Of a DNA stretch of 33,491 nt, positions 27,056-33,406 are shown piece by piece. The translations under genes and the position numbers were made by a program. The notes under the pieces are model-generated. The model saw nothing but the letters and a program-made list of their open reading frames with translations. It had not been told where the DNA came from and did no database searches. The stretch comes from Bacteroidales bacterium (GTDB taxonomy: Bacteria; Bacteroidota; Bacteroidia; Bacteroidales; UBA932), in the NCBI GenBank assembly GCA_017450165.1, contig JAFSWO010000045.1, forward strand, positions 1 through 33,491. The letters are read 5' to 3'. Position 1 is the stretch's first letter, and each line of letters begins with the position of its first letter.

Positions 27056-27202
27056 TTAGAGGTTATACGTATTGCCATCCTCAATGTCGCCACCGGCGGC
27101 ACCGGGATCACCATAGCGAAGACTCTGGCAGAAAACGCCTTGAACTTTCACCTCGAAGCATTTTGCCTTCGGGGCACTGTAAACCGATTTTTCAGTTTTC
27201 AT
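27056..27202 (-). CDS. 48-residue Bacteroidales-type small peptide
   Basis: A short frame of 48 codons, ATG at 27202 and TAA at 27056-27058, ending 11 nt before the lipoprotein ATG. The peptide starts MKTEKSVYSAPKAKCFEVKV, then QGVFCQSLRYGDPG, and ends in a Gly/Asp-rich tail (GGDIEDGNTYNL). This layout, an M-K-x-x-Y-x-A-P start, a beta-like EVxVxG segment and a Cys-Ser plus Gly-rich tail, is what I recall of small Bacteroidales ORFs placed just before fimbrillin-like lipoprotein genes. It has no signal peptide. A good -7 box lies 46 nt upstream. Function is unknown; it could be a leader peptide or a separate small protein. Confidence 0.65.
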   Translation of the reverse strand: MKTEKSVYSAPKAKCFEVKVQGVFCQSLRYGDPGAAGGDIEDGNTYNL

Positions 27203-27248
27203 AAGATATTGAGTTTAAGATTGTTGGCGGATTACACGTTTACAAACC

Positions 27249-27257
27249 GCAAAGATA
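27249..27257 (-). promoter_or_regulatory. Bacteroidota -7 box for the peptide-lipoprotein cluster
   Basis: On the minus strand the sequence reads TATCTTTGC, a full match to TAnnTTTG plus the frequent following C. It lies 46 nt upstream of the small-peptide ATG. No TTG-type -33 box is seen at the usual spacing. Confidence 0.55.
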
Positions 27258-27348
27258 CGAAAACTTCGCACATACGAGCACGCCCGCATACGCGTACGCG
27301 AGCGATTTATTAGAAACTTATGAACAACCTGTACTGCAAGTAGCTGGA

Positions 27349-27393
27349 GGGCGTATGACGGACGGGAGCAGGAGGGAAAGGGACTCGGTGCAA
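27349..27393 (+). repeat. 45-bp imperfect direct repeat, copy 1 (left of abi)
   Basis: It matches 28397-28441 at 39 of 45 positions in the same orientation. The exact core is 20 bp (27363-27382), reading CGGGAGCAGG then AGGGAAAGGG. It sits just beyond the 3' end of the Abi gene. Confidence 0.75.
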
Positions 27394-27414
27394 CTCTCTC
27401 CGTCACTATTACGG

Positions 27415-28083
27415 CTAAAGATTATCAATCTCTTTCAATAAGCAGTAGGGATTTGTATCCAATCTATCGAATAATAATGCCTCATCATATCCTAAAAATC
27501 GGGCGTATTTCGTTAGAAGTAAGTAGTTAGCGAGTGCCTGAGCTGAACTCTTTACGCCTCGTGGATCAAAGCAGATTGCCTCATGATGAGCTATGCGGTT
27601 TCGAAAAGTTTTTAATGTTTTTAACTCATTGTAAATAACTCTCTGGCCAAGGCCTTTATCCCTTTGTGGAAAAACGCGAAGTATTGATTGTCCTCCCAGA
27701 GCAAAGGGGCGTCTGGAAAACAAGTGTATCCAAAACCCCAGGGTCATAGACGAAACAACTTTGTCGCTCGAATAGAACCCTTTATCATCAAGATTTCGTA
27801 TTATTCTTTCAACAGCGTTTTTATGAGGATGATTCTCCAACATCCCGTTTGGGGCAAGTTGGTGCCGTATCCAATCTGAATCAGAGAAGACTCTCTTGTA
27901 GTGGGCATTGATCGCGTTTCTTAGAACAACTTCAAATACATTAAGTAGCGGGTAGAACTTTTGACATAACGAGATGTTGCAGCGATAAAGTATCATCGCG
28001 TTTTCTGAATCGCCATTACTTGCTATCAAGTACTTACCAAGTCTCGCCCGTGAGAAAGCGATTTCATAGTCGCTATAATTCAT
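27415..28083 (-). CDS. Abi family (Abi_2-like, HEPN) abortive-infection protein
   Basis: A 222-aa soluble protein from the ATG at 28083; an ATG at 28089 adds two residues. The N-terminus MNYSDYEIAFSRARLGKYLIA and the segment FEVVLRNAINAHY are typical of Abi_2-like proteins. Near residues 161-168 stands LKTFRNRIAHHEAICF, with the HEPN ribonuclease motif R-x4-H (Arg-Asn-Arg-Ile-Ala-His) followed by His-Glu. HEPN Abi proteins are RNA-cleaving toxins that stop growth upon phage infection; the target here is unknown. Codon use and GC are unlike the backbone. The 5' side carries a divergent promoter and terminator that may define an RNA partner. Confidence 0.85.
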   Translation of the reverse strand: MNYSDYEIAFSRARLGKYLIASNGDSENAMILYRCNISLCQKFYPLLNVFEVVLRNAINAHYKRVFSDSDWIRHQLAPNGMLENHPHKNAVERIIRNLDDKGFYSSDKVVSSMTLGFWIHLFSRRPFALGGQSILRVFPQRDKGLGQRVIYNELKTLKTFRNRIAHHEAICFDPRGVKSSAQALANYLLLTKYARFLGYDEALLFDRLDTNPYCLLKEIDNL

Positions 28084-28102
28084 CGTCATTTGGCTAGTTT
28101 TA

Positions 28103-28134
28103 TTTGGAGGTTATAAAAGAATATGTACCTTTGT
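28103..28134 (+). promoter_or_regulatory. Near-perfect Bacteroidota promoter facing away from abi
   Basis: TTTG at 28103-28106 and TACCTTTGT at 28126-28134 are 19 nt apart, the consensus TTTG-N19-21-TAnnTTTG. It is the best promoter match I found in the window, yet no plus-strand gene follows for 10 kb. Transcription should begin near 28139-28142. Confidence 0.65.
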
Positions 28135-28142
28135 GTTGTCGT

Positions 28143-28184
28143 CCCGTGTGTCCCTGAGCAATCAAACATACGGGTTTTGTTTTT
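28143..28184 (+). terminator. Intrinsic terminator immediately after the divergent promoter
   Basis: CCCGTGTGT (28143-28151) pairs with ACATACGGG (28166-28174), a 9-bp stem with one G-U pair, around a 14-nt loop. TTTTGTTTTT follows at once (28175-28184). On the other strand the G-U becomes an A-C mismatch and there is no T-tract, so the signal is for rightward transcription. Together with the promoter it delimits a transcript of only about 45 nt. Confidence 0.6.
28163..28170 (-). promoter_or_regulatory. Possible -7 box of the Abi gene
   Basis: The minus strand reads TATGTTTG, matching TAnnTTTG, 79 nt before the Abi ATG. No -33 box lies at normal spacing. It falls inside the terminator hairpin of the opposite strand, so the two transcripts would overlap as antisense. 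Confidence 0.3.
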
Positions 28185-28396
28185 CTAGGACATCTACCAA
28201 TATTTATGGCTAAGATAAGCTCATTTCCGGCAGTGTAGTGACCATTCGGAACAAAAAATGGTTCTTGGTAAGAATTTGAAAATCAACAAAATATTGCATT
28301 TTTTTAAAAAGAACTCAATAGCCGTTTTTGAAAAAACATTGGAAGTGTTCCAAGGGGTCCAATAGGTGGACCACCTGCGACGCTAGACGGTAGAAC
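28185..28396. other. Intergenic stretch without a gene, AT-rich then palindromic
   Basis: From 28185 to about 28335 the sequence is AT-rich with only short inverted motifs (TTCTT-ggt-AAGAA at 28262-28274). I see no coding frame with family features. Past 28338 it passes into the palindrome cluster and GC-rich repeat DNA. Confidence 0.4.
28338..28376. repeat. Cluster of overlapping, mutually exclusive palindromes
   Basis: Within 39 bp: TTGGAA-gtg-TTCCAA (28339-28353), ATTGGA pairing with TCCAAT (28338-28343 and 28358-28363), GGTCC with GGACC (28356-28360 and 28368-28372), and AGGTGG-a-CCACCT (28364-28376). They share bases, so only some can fold at one time. This suggests a protein-binding or recombination site, or a switching RNA. 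Confidence 0.55.
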
Positions 28397-28441
28397 GGGC
28401 GAAAGACGGTCGGGAGCAGGAGGGAAAGGGCCCCGGAGCAA
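28397..28441 (+). repeat. 45-bp imperfect direct repeat, copy 2 (right of abi module)
   Basis: Same orientation as 27349-27393, identical at 39 of 45 positions with a 20-bp exact core at 28411-28430. The two copies are 1048 bp apart, start to start. Weaker similarity seems to extend outward from the left side of both copies. Confidence 0.75.
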
Positions 28442-28614
28442 AGGCGGAATAGCGAGCGGACCAAAGGCCGCCGCCTCGTGTGAGAACTTGTTTGACGACC
28501 GTTAGGCGCAGGCGAGCGAAGCGAGAATGCGACTAAAAGGGAGGAGTTTCGAGCAAGGCGGCCGACGTCCGCGAGCAGCCTTTGCGACATTGGTCCCGCC
28601 CCGTCCTGCTCCCG
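28411..28614. repeat. Long imperfect inverted repeat, possible structured RNA or dispersed element
   Basis: Four collinear complementary blocks nest towards a central loop: 28411-28421 with 28604-28614 (11 bp), 28438-28445 with 28578-28585 (8 bp), 28456-28461 with 28567-28572 (6 bp), and 28466-28472 with 28557-28563 (7 bp). CTCG at 28475 and CGAG at 28550 can add a fifth. The left half is purine-rich, the right end pyrimidine-rich. The left arm contains repeat copy 2. No coding frame here has family features. Confidence 0.5.
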
Positions 28615-28647
28615 CCGCCCGCCCGCCACTCGCGAGCCGCGATGAGA

Positions 28648-28677
28648 ATAAAAAAGGCCACCCTTTCGAGTGGCCTT
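28648..28677 (-). terminator. Intrinsic terminator of the tldD-slyD operon
   Basis: AAGGCCAC (28654-28661) and GTGGCCTT (28670-28677) form a perfect 8-bp stem with an 8-nt loop. On the minus strand it is followed by TTTTTTAT, a classic leftward terminator 22 nt after the slyD-like stop. Confidence 0.85.
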
Positions 28678-28679
28678 GT

Positions 28680-28699
28680 ATCGGTCAGGTATGACCGAT
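28680..28699 (-). terminator. Second hairpin at the slyD-like stop codon
   Basis: ATCGGTCA (28680-28687) and TGACCGAT (28692-28699) form a perfect 8-bp stem with a 4-nt loop, touching the stop codon. It directly precedes the terminator hairpin in transcript order and may stabilise the mRNA 3' end. Confidence 0.5.
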
Positions 28700-29229
28700 T
28701 ATTTTCCGCAGCCGCCTTCGCAGTCGGAGCAATTGCCGCTGCAGCGGTGGGCGAGTTCGCCGTGGAGGCCTTCAGCGAGTTCCTTGTCGGTAGCTTCGCG
28801 GACAGAGACGACGGACCCGGTGAAGTGCAGGGTCTTGCCGGCGAGTTCGTGGTTGAAGTCCATCTTGACCTTCTCGGCGCCGATTTCCAGCACGCGGCCG
28901 GGAACCACGCGGCCGTCGTTGGTCATCATCGGGATGGTGGCGCCCACGGTGATGCGCGGATCCATCTTGCCGTCGGCCTCGAACATCGTGCGGGGCAGGT
29001 CAATCAAGGCGCTGGCGGAATAGACGCCGTAGCCCTCTTCGGGGGAGAGTACGAAGTCAAAGCTTTCGCCTACCTCTTTGCCGAGGACAGCAGCTTCAAA
29101 CTTGGGCAGGAGATAGCCCATACCAAAAATAAACTCAAGGGGTTTGTCGGCATCGGCGCGATCGCGCTCGGCACCTTCGACCTCCAGTACATACGAGAGG
29201 GCGACTACTTTGTTGTCGGAGATTTTCAT
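28699..29229 (-). CDS. slyD: SlyD-like FKBP-type peptidyl-prolyl cis-trans isomerase
   Basis: A 176-aa cytoplasmic prolyl isomerase/chaperone from the ATG at 29229; an ATG at 29238 is in frame but overlaps nhaC. The N-terminal half has VVALSYVLEVEGAE and PLEFIFGMGYLLPKFEAAVLG, the SlyD version of the FKBP core. Next comes ESFDFVLSPEEGYG, and the insert-in-flap region follows (MMTNDGRVVPGRVLEI, VKMDFNHELAGKTLHF). The Cys/His-rich tail HRCSGNCSDCEGGCGK can bind nickel or zinc. The gene starts 1 nt after the nhaC stop and ends the operon, as two hairpins follow. Confidence 0.9.
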   Translation of the reverse strand: MKISDNKVVALSYVLEVEGAERDRADADKPLEFIFGMGYLLPKFEAAVLGKEVGESFDFVLSPEEGYGVYSASALIDLPRTMFEADGKMDPRITVGATIPMMTNDGRVVPGRVLEIGAEKVKMDFNHELAGKTLHFTGSVVSVREATDKELAEGLHGELAHRCSGNCSDCEGGCGK

Positions 29230-29230
29230 A

Positions 29231-30652
29231 TTATTCAATTCGGTGAATCTTGAAGTTAAAGGCCGCGATCAGGATGGCGATCACCGGCGTGATGAGGCAG
29301 AAGATGGCGAAGGGGAAATAGACCATCGTCGCCACGCCCAGAACGGTGGATTGGATCACGGCACAGGTATTCCACGGGACCAGGACGGAGGTGACGGTGG
29401 CTGAATCGCCGAGCGTACGGCTCAGCAGTTCAGGCGCATAGCCGAGCTTCTTGTAGGTGGGGGCGAACATCTTTCCAGGGAGCAGGATGGCCATATACTG
29501 GTCCGAAAGAATCATATTGGAGACGATGCAGGTGCCTACCGTGGTGGCGATGAGCGAGCCTGCTCCGCGGATGAGCTTGATGAGTGCATTGGTGATGGTC
29601 TCGAGCATTCCGCTGCCTGCCAGGGCGCCGCCGGCTGCCATGATGCAGATTACCAGCCAGATGGTGCTGGTCATGCCGGACATGCCGTGAGTGGAGGTCA
29701 GGTTGTCCAGCAGCGGATTGCCGGTGCTGACCGCGATGGGGCTGGAGAGCATCTTGAAGATGGCCGTGATGGCGTTGCCCAGACCGGAACCTTCACCCGT
29801 GATCTGCAGCACAATCTGCGGCTGCATCCAGAAGGCGACCAGGGCGCCGACGATGGCCGAGATGAAGAGCGTGATGAAAGCCGGTACCTTCTTGACAACC
29901 ATGAAGATGGTGAGGCAGGGAATCAACAGCAGCCAGGGGGAGATATGGAACGATCCGCTGAGGGCGGTGAGTTCGGCGGTCATATCCACCTCGGCGGTGA
30001 CGGGGACCGTGAGGCCCACGATCAGATAGACCGCGAAGCAGATGACGAAGGCAGGAACGAGCGTGTACAGCGAATAGCGGATATACTTGTAAAGGTCTGA
30101 ACCTGCGACGGTTGCAGAGAGGTTGACGGCATCGGAGAGCGGGGAGAGCTTGTCGCCCAGATAGGCGCCGGAGATGATGGCGCCGGCGAGCCAGCCGACG
30201 GGCAGGCCAATCAGTTTGCCGGCCGTAAGCATGGCTACGCCGATGGTTCCCACCGTGGTCCAGGAGCTGCCTGCCAGGATGGAGACGAGGCTGCAGAGCA
30301 GAAAGGTGATGAGGATAAAGAAGCGCGGGCTGATGATCTTCAGGCCGTAATAAATCATGGTCGGCACGATGCCGGAGAGCATCCAGGTAGCGGTCAGGGC
30401 CCCGATGGCAAGCAGAATGAGCAGCGTGGGGGCCGTCTGGCGGATGTTATCGGTGATGTCTTCCTCCACCTTGGTCCAGGGAACCTTGAGAAAGAGGATG
30501 GCGATGGCTGCCGTCAGCAGGGTGGAGAGCAGCAGGGCGATCTGGATGGGACCGGAGGTGGCCTCGTCGCCGAAGAAGATTACGCTGAGCGCCAGCAGGG
30601 CCATAAGCACCAGCAGGGTAGCGATGGAGAGCAGGAGTCCGGGTTTCTTCAT
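29231..30652 (-). CDS. nhaC: NhaC-type Na+/H+ antiporter
   Basis: A 473-aa inner-membrane protein with about 11-12 hydrophobic helices, a secondary transporter of the NhaC/ion-transporter superfamily that exchanges sodium for protons. Recognisable parts are LLILLAIGALTATWMLSGIVPTMIYYGL, SLVSILAGSSWTTVGTIGVAML, SGAYLGDKLSPLSDAVNLSATVAG (the conserved GDK-SPLSD loop with charged transport residues) and CIVSNMILSDQYMAILLPGKMF. The related malate/lactate antiporter MleN is an alternative, since NhaC and MleN are hard to split by sequence. It lies 6 nt after pmbA and 1 nt before slyD. Confidence 0.9.
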   Translation of the reverse strand: MKKPGLLLSIATLLVLMALLALSVIFFGDEATSGPIQIALLLSTLLTAAIAILFLKVPWTKVEEDITDNIRQTAPTLLILLAIGALTATWMLSGIVPTMIYYGLKIISPRFFILITFLLCSLVSILAGSSWTTVGTIGVAMLTAGKLIGLPVGWLAGAIISGAYLGDKLSPLSDAVNLSATVAGSDLYKYIRYSLYTLVPAFVICFAVYLIVGLTVPVTAEVDMTAELTALSGSFHISPWLLLIPCLTIFMVVKKVPAFITLFISAIVGALVAFWMQPQIVLQITGEGSGLGNAITAIFKMLSSPIAVSTGNPLLDNLTSTHGMSGMTSTIWLVICIMAAGGALAGSGMLETITNALIKLIRGAGSLIATTVGTCIVSNMILSDQYMAILLPGKMFAPTYKKLGYAPELLSRTLGDSATVTSVLVPWNTCAVIQSTVLGVATMVYFPFAIFCLITPVIAILIAAFNFKIHRIE

Positions 30653-30658
30653 AAGTCT

Positions 30659-31993
30659 CTAAATGCCACTGAAATTAACTCCTTCAAAGGCCAGCGAGGG
30701 AATGGTCCAGCGGGAGGAGTTGCGGGGATCGTCGCCGACGGCAATCAGGTGCCGCCACAGGTCGATCATATTGCCCGTGATGTTCATCTCCCGGACGGGG
30801 TGCGTCACAACACCGTTTTCAAAGAGGAAACCGCGGATGCCGTAGGAGAAATCTCCCGTTCCGGAGTTGCAGTTGCCGCCGTTGAAGTCGGTGATGAGGA
30901 TTCCCTTGCCCACCTCTTGCAGTAGGGCCGCCAAATTTAACACTTTTTCGGGACTTTCCCCGCTGCGCACGAAGCGGAGCACCGACGGGCCGTCGATGGT
31001 GACCGGAACGCCCATCTTGGCCGCGTAGTAGTCGGAGATGAAATAGTTGTTCAGAACGCCTCGGGAGATGATTTCCCGGCGGGCCGTGGCGATGCCGTCG
31101 TTGTCGAAGAGGCGGGAGCCGGGGAGGCCCGGGAGGAAGGGATCGTCCACCAGCGTGAGGCGCTCGGAAAAGCACGGCTTGCCCAGGGCGTCCAGCAGGA
31201 AGGAGTTCCGCTGCTGCAGCGAACCGCCGCTTATGGCGCGGATGATGGGGGCCACCACCTTGGACGAGCACATGTTATCGATCACGATGTTGTAGCTTCC
31301 GCTGCGCAGCCTGCGGGGATTCAGCTGATCCAGCGCACGTTGCAGGGCACGGCGTCCGCAACCCTCGCAAGGGGCTTCGTCCAGCCGGACGCCGCTCTCG
31401 TACCACCAAGACTCGGGCTTTTCGTCGCCCCGGCCGCGGATGGAAACCGTGGCGTTGATGGTGTGGGTGGTCTGCAGGGTTTCTCCGTGGAAGCCCTGAC
31501 TGTCAGCCGTATAGGAATAGTCGACGGTGTCGCCCCACTCGGTTTCTACCGAGAGCAGGCGGGGATGCCTGCCAAAGATCTCCGCGGAGGCGGTCATGGC
31601 GCGCTCTCGGCGGAGTTCAGGCGTCAGCGACTCGACGGCCGGATCGTATTGCTGAAGATCGACGGCCGGGCCGTGGTAACAAAGGGCGGGGTCAGGGAGA
31701 CGGCGGCACTCGTCGCGCGTCATCAGACGCGTGGAGGCGGCCGCATTGCGGATGAAATCACGCAGGGCATCCGGATCCAGACGGTTGGTGGAGAAGGAAC
31801 CGTAGCAGCCGTCGATGTAGAGCTGGATGAAGAGCGTGGAACCGCTGCTGCTCAGCATCTTGTCCAGTTGATTGTCCAGCACGGTGGCGGAGTTTTCAAT
31901 GGAGCGCTCCAGCGCGATGCGGGCCTGCGTGGCGCCCTCTTCCCGGGCCATCTGCAGGGCGGTCTCTACGATACTGTGGTCAAACTGAATCAT
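30659..31993 (-). CDS. pmbA: PmbA/TldE family peptidase subunit
   Basis: A 444-aa protein of the TldD/PmbA family, partner of the next-upstream TldD. TldD-TldE forms a heterodimeric zinc protease that degrades unfolded or modified peptides (microcin B17, CcdA in E. coli). Family features are the N-terminal ENSATVLDNQLDKMLSSSG, the LLSVETEWGDTVDYSYTADSQGF strand pair, and the C-terminal GDFSYGIRGFLFENGVVTHPVREMNITGNM. It lacks the HExxxH zinc motif, so it is the non-catalytic E subunit. The start overlaps tldD by 4 nt (ATGA), which implies coupled translation and 1:1 output. Confidence 0.92.
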   Translation of the reverse strand: MIQFDHSIVETALQMAREEGATQARIALERSIENSATVLDNQLDKMLSSSGSTLFIQLYIDGCYGSFSTNRLDPDALRDFIRNAAASTRLMTRDECRRLPDPALCYHGPAVDLQQYDPAVESLTPELRRERAMTASAEIFGRHPRLLSVETEWGDTVDYSYTADSQGFHGETLQTTHTINATVSIRGRGDEKPESWWYESGVRLDEAPCEGCGRRALQRALDQLNPRRLRSGSYNIVIDNMCSSKVVAPIIRAISGGSLQQRNSFLLDALGKPCFSERLTLVDDPFLPGLPGSRLFDNDGIATARREIISRGVLNNYFISDYYAAKMGVPVTIDGPSVLRFVRSGESPEKVLNLAALLQEVGKGILITDFNGGNCNSGTGDFSYGIRGFLFENGVVTHPVREMNITGNMIDLWRHLIAVGDDPRNSSRWTIPSLAFEGVNFSGI

Positions 31994-33402
31994 ACGTCAC
32001 CTCCCACAATTAACGATTTGACCAGCACGCTGGGCATGCCGCAGGAGACGGGACAATACTGGTCCTTGCCACAGGTCCAGGTGCCGTCGTCCACCCGGCT
32101 GTCGGCGGCCACGGCCACGATGTCGGCAAGGGCTTCCGGGCCGTTGCCGATAATGTTGATATCCTTGATGGGCTGCGTCAGGCGGCCGTTTTCTATCAGG
32201 AAGCCGCTCTTGACGTAGAAGGTAAAATCGCCCGCGCCGATCTCCACCTGACCGTTGGTGAATGCATCCACGAAGATGCCGCGCCTGACGCTGTGGATGA
32301 TCTCCTCCTGAGAGCCGCTGCCGTTTTCCATATAGGTGCAACGCATGCGCGGGATGGGGTTGAAGCGGAAGGATTCGCGGCGGCCGTTGCCGGTGGGGGC
32401 CACGCCATAGTGGGCGGCGCTGATGCGGTCGTGCAGATAGGAGGTCAGCACGCCTTCGCGCACCATATAGGTCTTCTGGCCCGGGACCCCCTCATCATCG
32501 ATATTCACCGCGCCGCGGTTGGCGGGGAGGGTGGCGTCGTCCACCACGCTGATCTGCGGCGAGCAGATATGTTTGCCCATCTTGTCGGAGAAAATGGAGA
32601 TTCCCTTGCGGTTGAAATCGGCCTCGAAAGCGTGGCCGATGGCCTCGTGAAGCAGGATACCGGAGCTGCCGGCAGCCATCACCACGGGCATCTGTCCGCC
32701 CTTGGGCCGGCGTGCCTCGAAGAGATAGGGGATGTGGGCGGCCACCTCGGCCACCATCTCGTCCAGCAGCGATTCGGTGAGCATCTCGCTGCCTCGGCGG
32801 AAACTGCGGGAGACGGCAATGTTCTCACTGCGGCCGTCGCGCTCCAGGATGCAATGCGCCACGAGGGATGTGATGGGGCGCTCGTCGCAGTAGAGGTCGC
32901 CCAGTGAATTGGCAAATAGGATATCGGAATGGTCGTAGGCCAGGTTGGCGATCACCTTGGTGATGTCTCCGCTCAGGGCGGAAAGCCGCTCGCCAAAGTG
33001 CTGCAGGAAGGCTTTGCGGCGCAGTAGGTCAAAGTCGCTCCAGTCCCCGAGAATCGGATAGCGGTTGGGGGCGGAGAGGCGCTTCAGCGGGGCGGGGGTG
33101 AGGCGGAGGCCCGGGGTATCGGCGATGCCGGCGGCGGTACGGGCCGCCTGTTCCATCTCGGCGGGCAGCGTGCTCTCTGCATAGGCATAGCCCGTATGAC
33201 CCTCTTTCAGCACGCGTATGCCCACGCCGTAATCGGCGGTGCTCTCCACGGCATTGACCTCGCCGTCGCGCAGCGTCAGTTCGTCGGAAGTGGTGGATTC
33301 AAAAAAGATGTCGGCGTAATCTCCACCGCGGGAGAGCGCCGACTGCAGCAGTCCGGAAATCGCCTCTTCAGTGACCTGGAAGAGGGAAAAGTACTTTTCC
33401 AA
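31990..33402 (-). CDS. tldD: TldD family zinc metallopeptidase subunit
   Basis: A 470-aa catalytic partner of PmbA/TldE. The zinc motif HEAIGHAFEAD gives His252, Glu253 and His257 (HExxxH); the third ligand is probably in the C-terminal Cys-containing segment TCGKDQYCPVSCGMPSVLV. Other family marks are LTLRDGEVNAVESTADYGVGIRVL near the start and NIDDEGVPGQKTYMVREGVLTSYLHDR in the middle. The end SLIVGGDV is standard. It starts 4 nt after the stop of an upstream gene cut by the window edge. Confidence 0.94.
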   Translation of the reverse strand: MEKYFSLFQVTEEAISGLLQSALSRGGDYADIFFESTTSDELTLRDGEVNAVESTADYGVGIRVLKEGHTGYAYAESTLPAEMEQAARTAAGIADTPGLRLTPAPLKRLSAPNRYPILGDWSDFDLLRRKAFLQHFGERLSALSGDITKVIANLAYDHSDILFANSLGDLYCDERPITSLVAHCILERDGRSENIAVSRSFRRGSEMLTESLLDEMVAEVAAHIPYLFEARRPKGGQMPVVMAAGSSGILLHEAIGHAFEADFNRKGISIFSDKMGKHICSPQISVVDDATLPANRGAVNIDDEGVPGQKTYMVREGVLTSYLHDRISAAHYGVAPTGNGRRESFRFNPIPRMRCTYMENGSGSQEEIIHSVRRGIFVDAFTNGQVEIGAGDFTFYVKSGFLIENGRLTQPIKDINIIGNGPEALADIVAVAADSRVDDGTWTCGKDQYCPVSCGMPSVLVKSLIVGGDV

Positions 33403-33406
33403 AGCC

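Larger units (their letters stand above)
27394..28396. other. AT-rich ~1-kb abi module between direct repeats
   Basis: The stretch between the two 45-bp repeat copies holds the Abi gene, its upstream region and nothing else recognisable. It is visibly AT-richer than the flanking genes. No transposase, integrase or terminal inverted repeat is present, so how it arrived is unknown. Similar compact defence cassettes are often swapped between strains; calling this one is inference from composition and flanking repeats. Confidence 0.45.

Noticed and set aside
27215..27406. A 63-codon minus-strand frame downstream of abi
   Set aside because: It runs over the -7 box and repeat copy 1, has no recognisable features, and overlaps nothing that would explain a gene here.
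28097..28400. Possible transposon or integrase remnant around abi
   Set aside because: No transposase or integrase fragment, terminal inverted repeat or target duplication could be seen; only direct repeats are supported.
28315..28629. A 104-codon minus-strand frame rich in Arg, Leu and Ser across the inverted repeat
   Set aside because: It has no family features, its composition follows the GC-rich repeat, and part of it is the repeat found near 27349. It resembles a spurious frame in repeat DNA.
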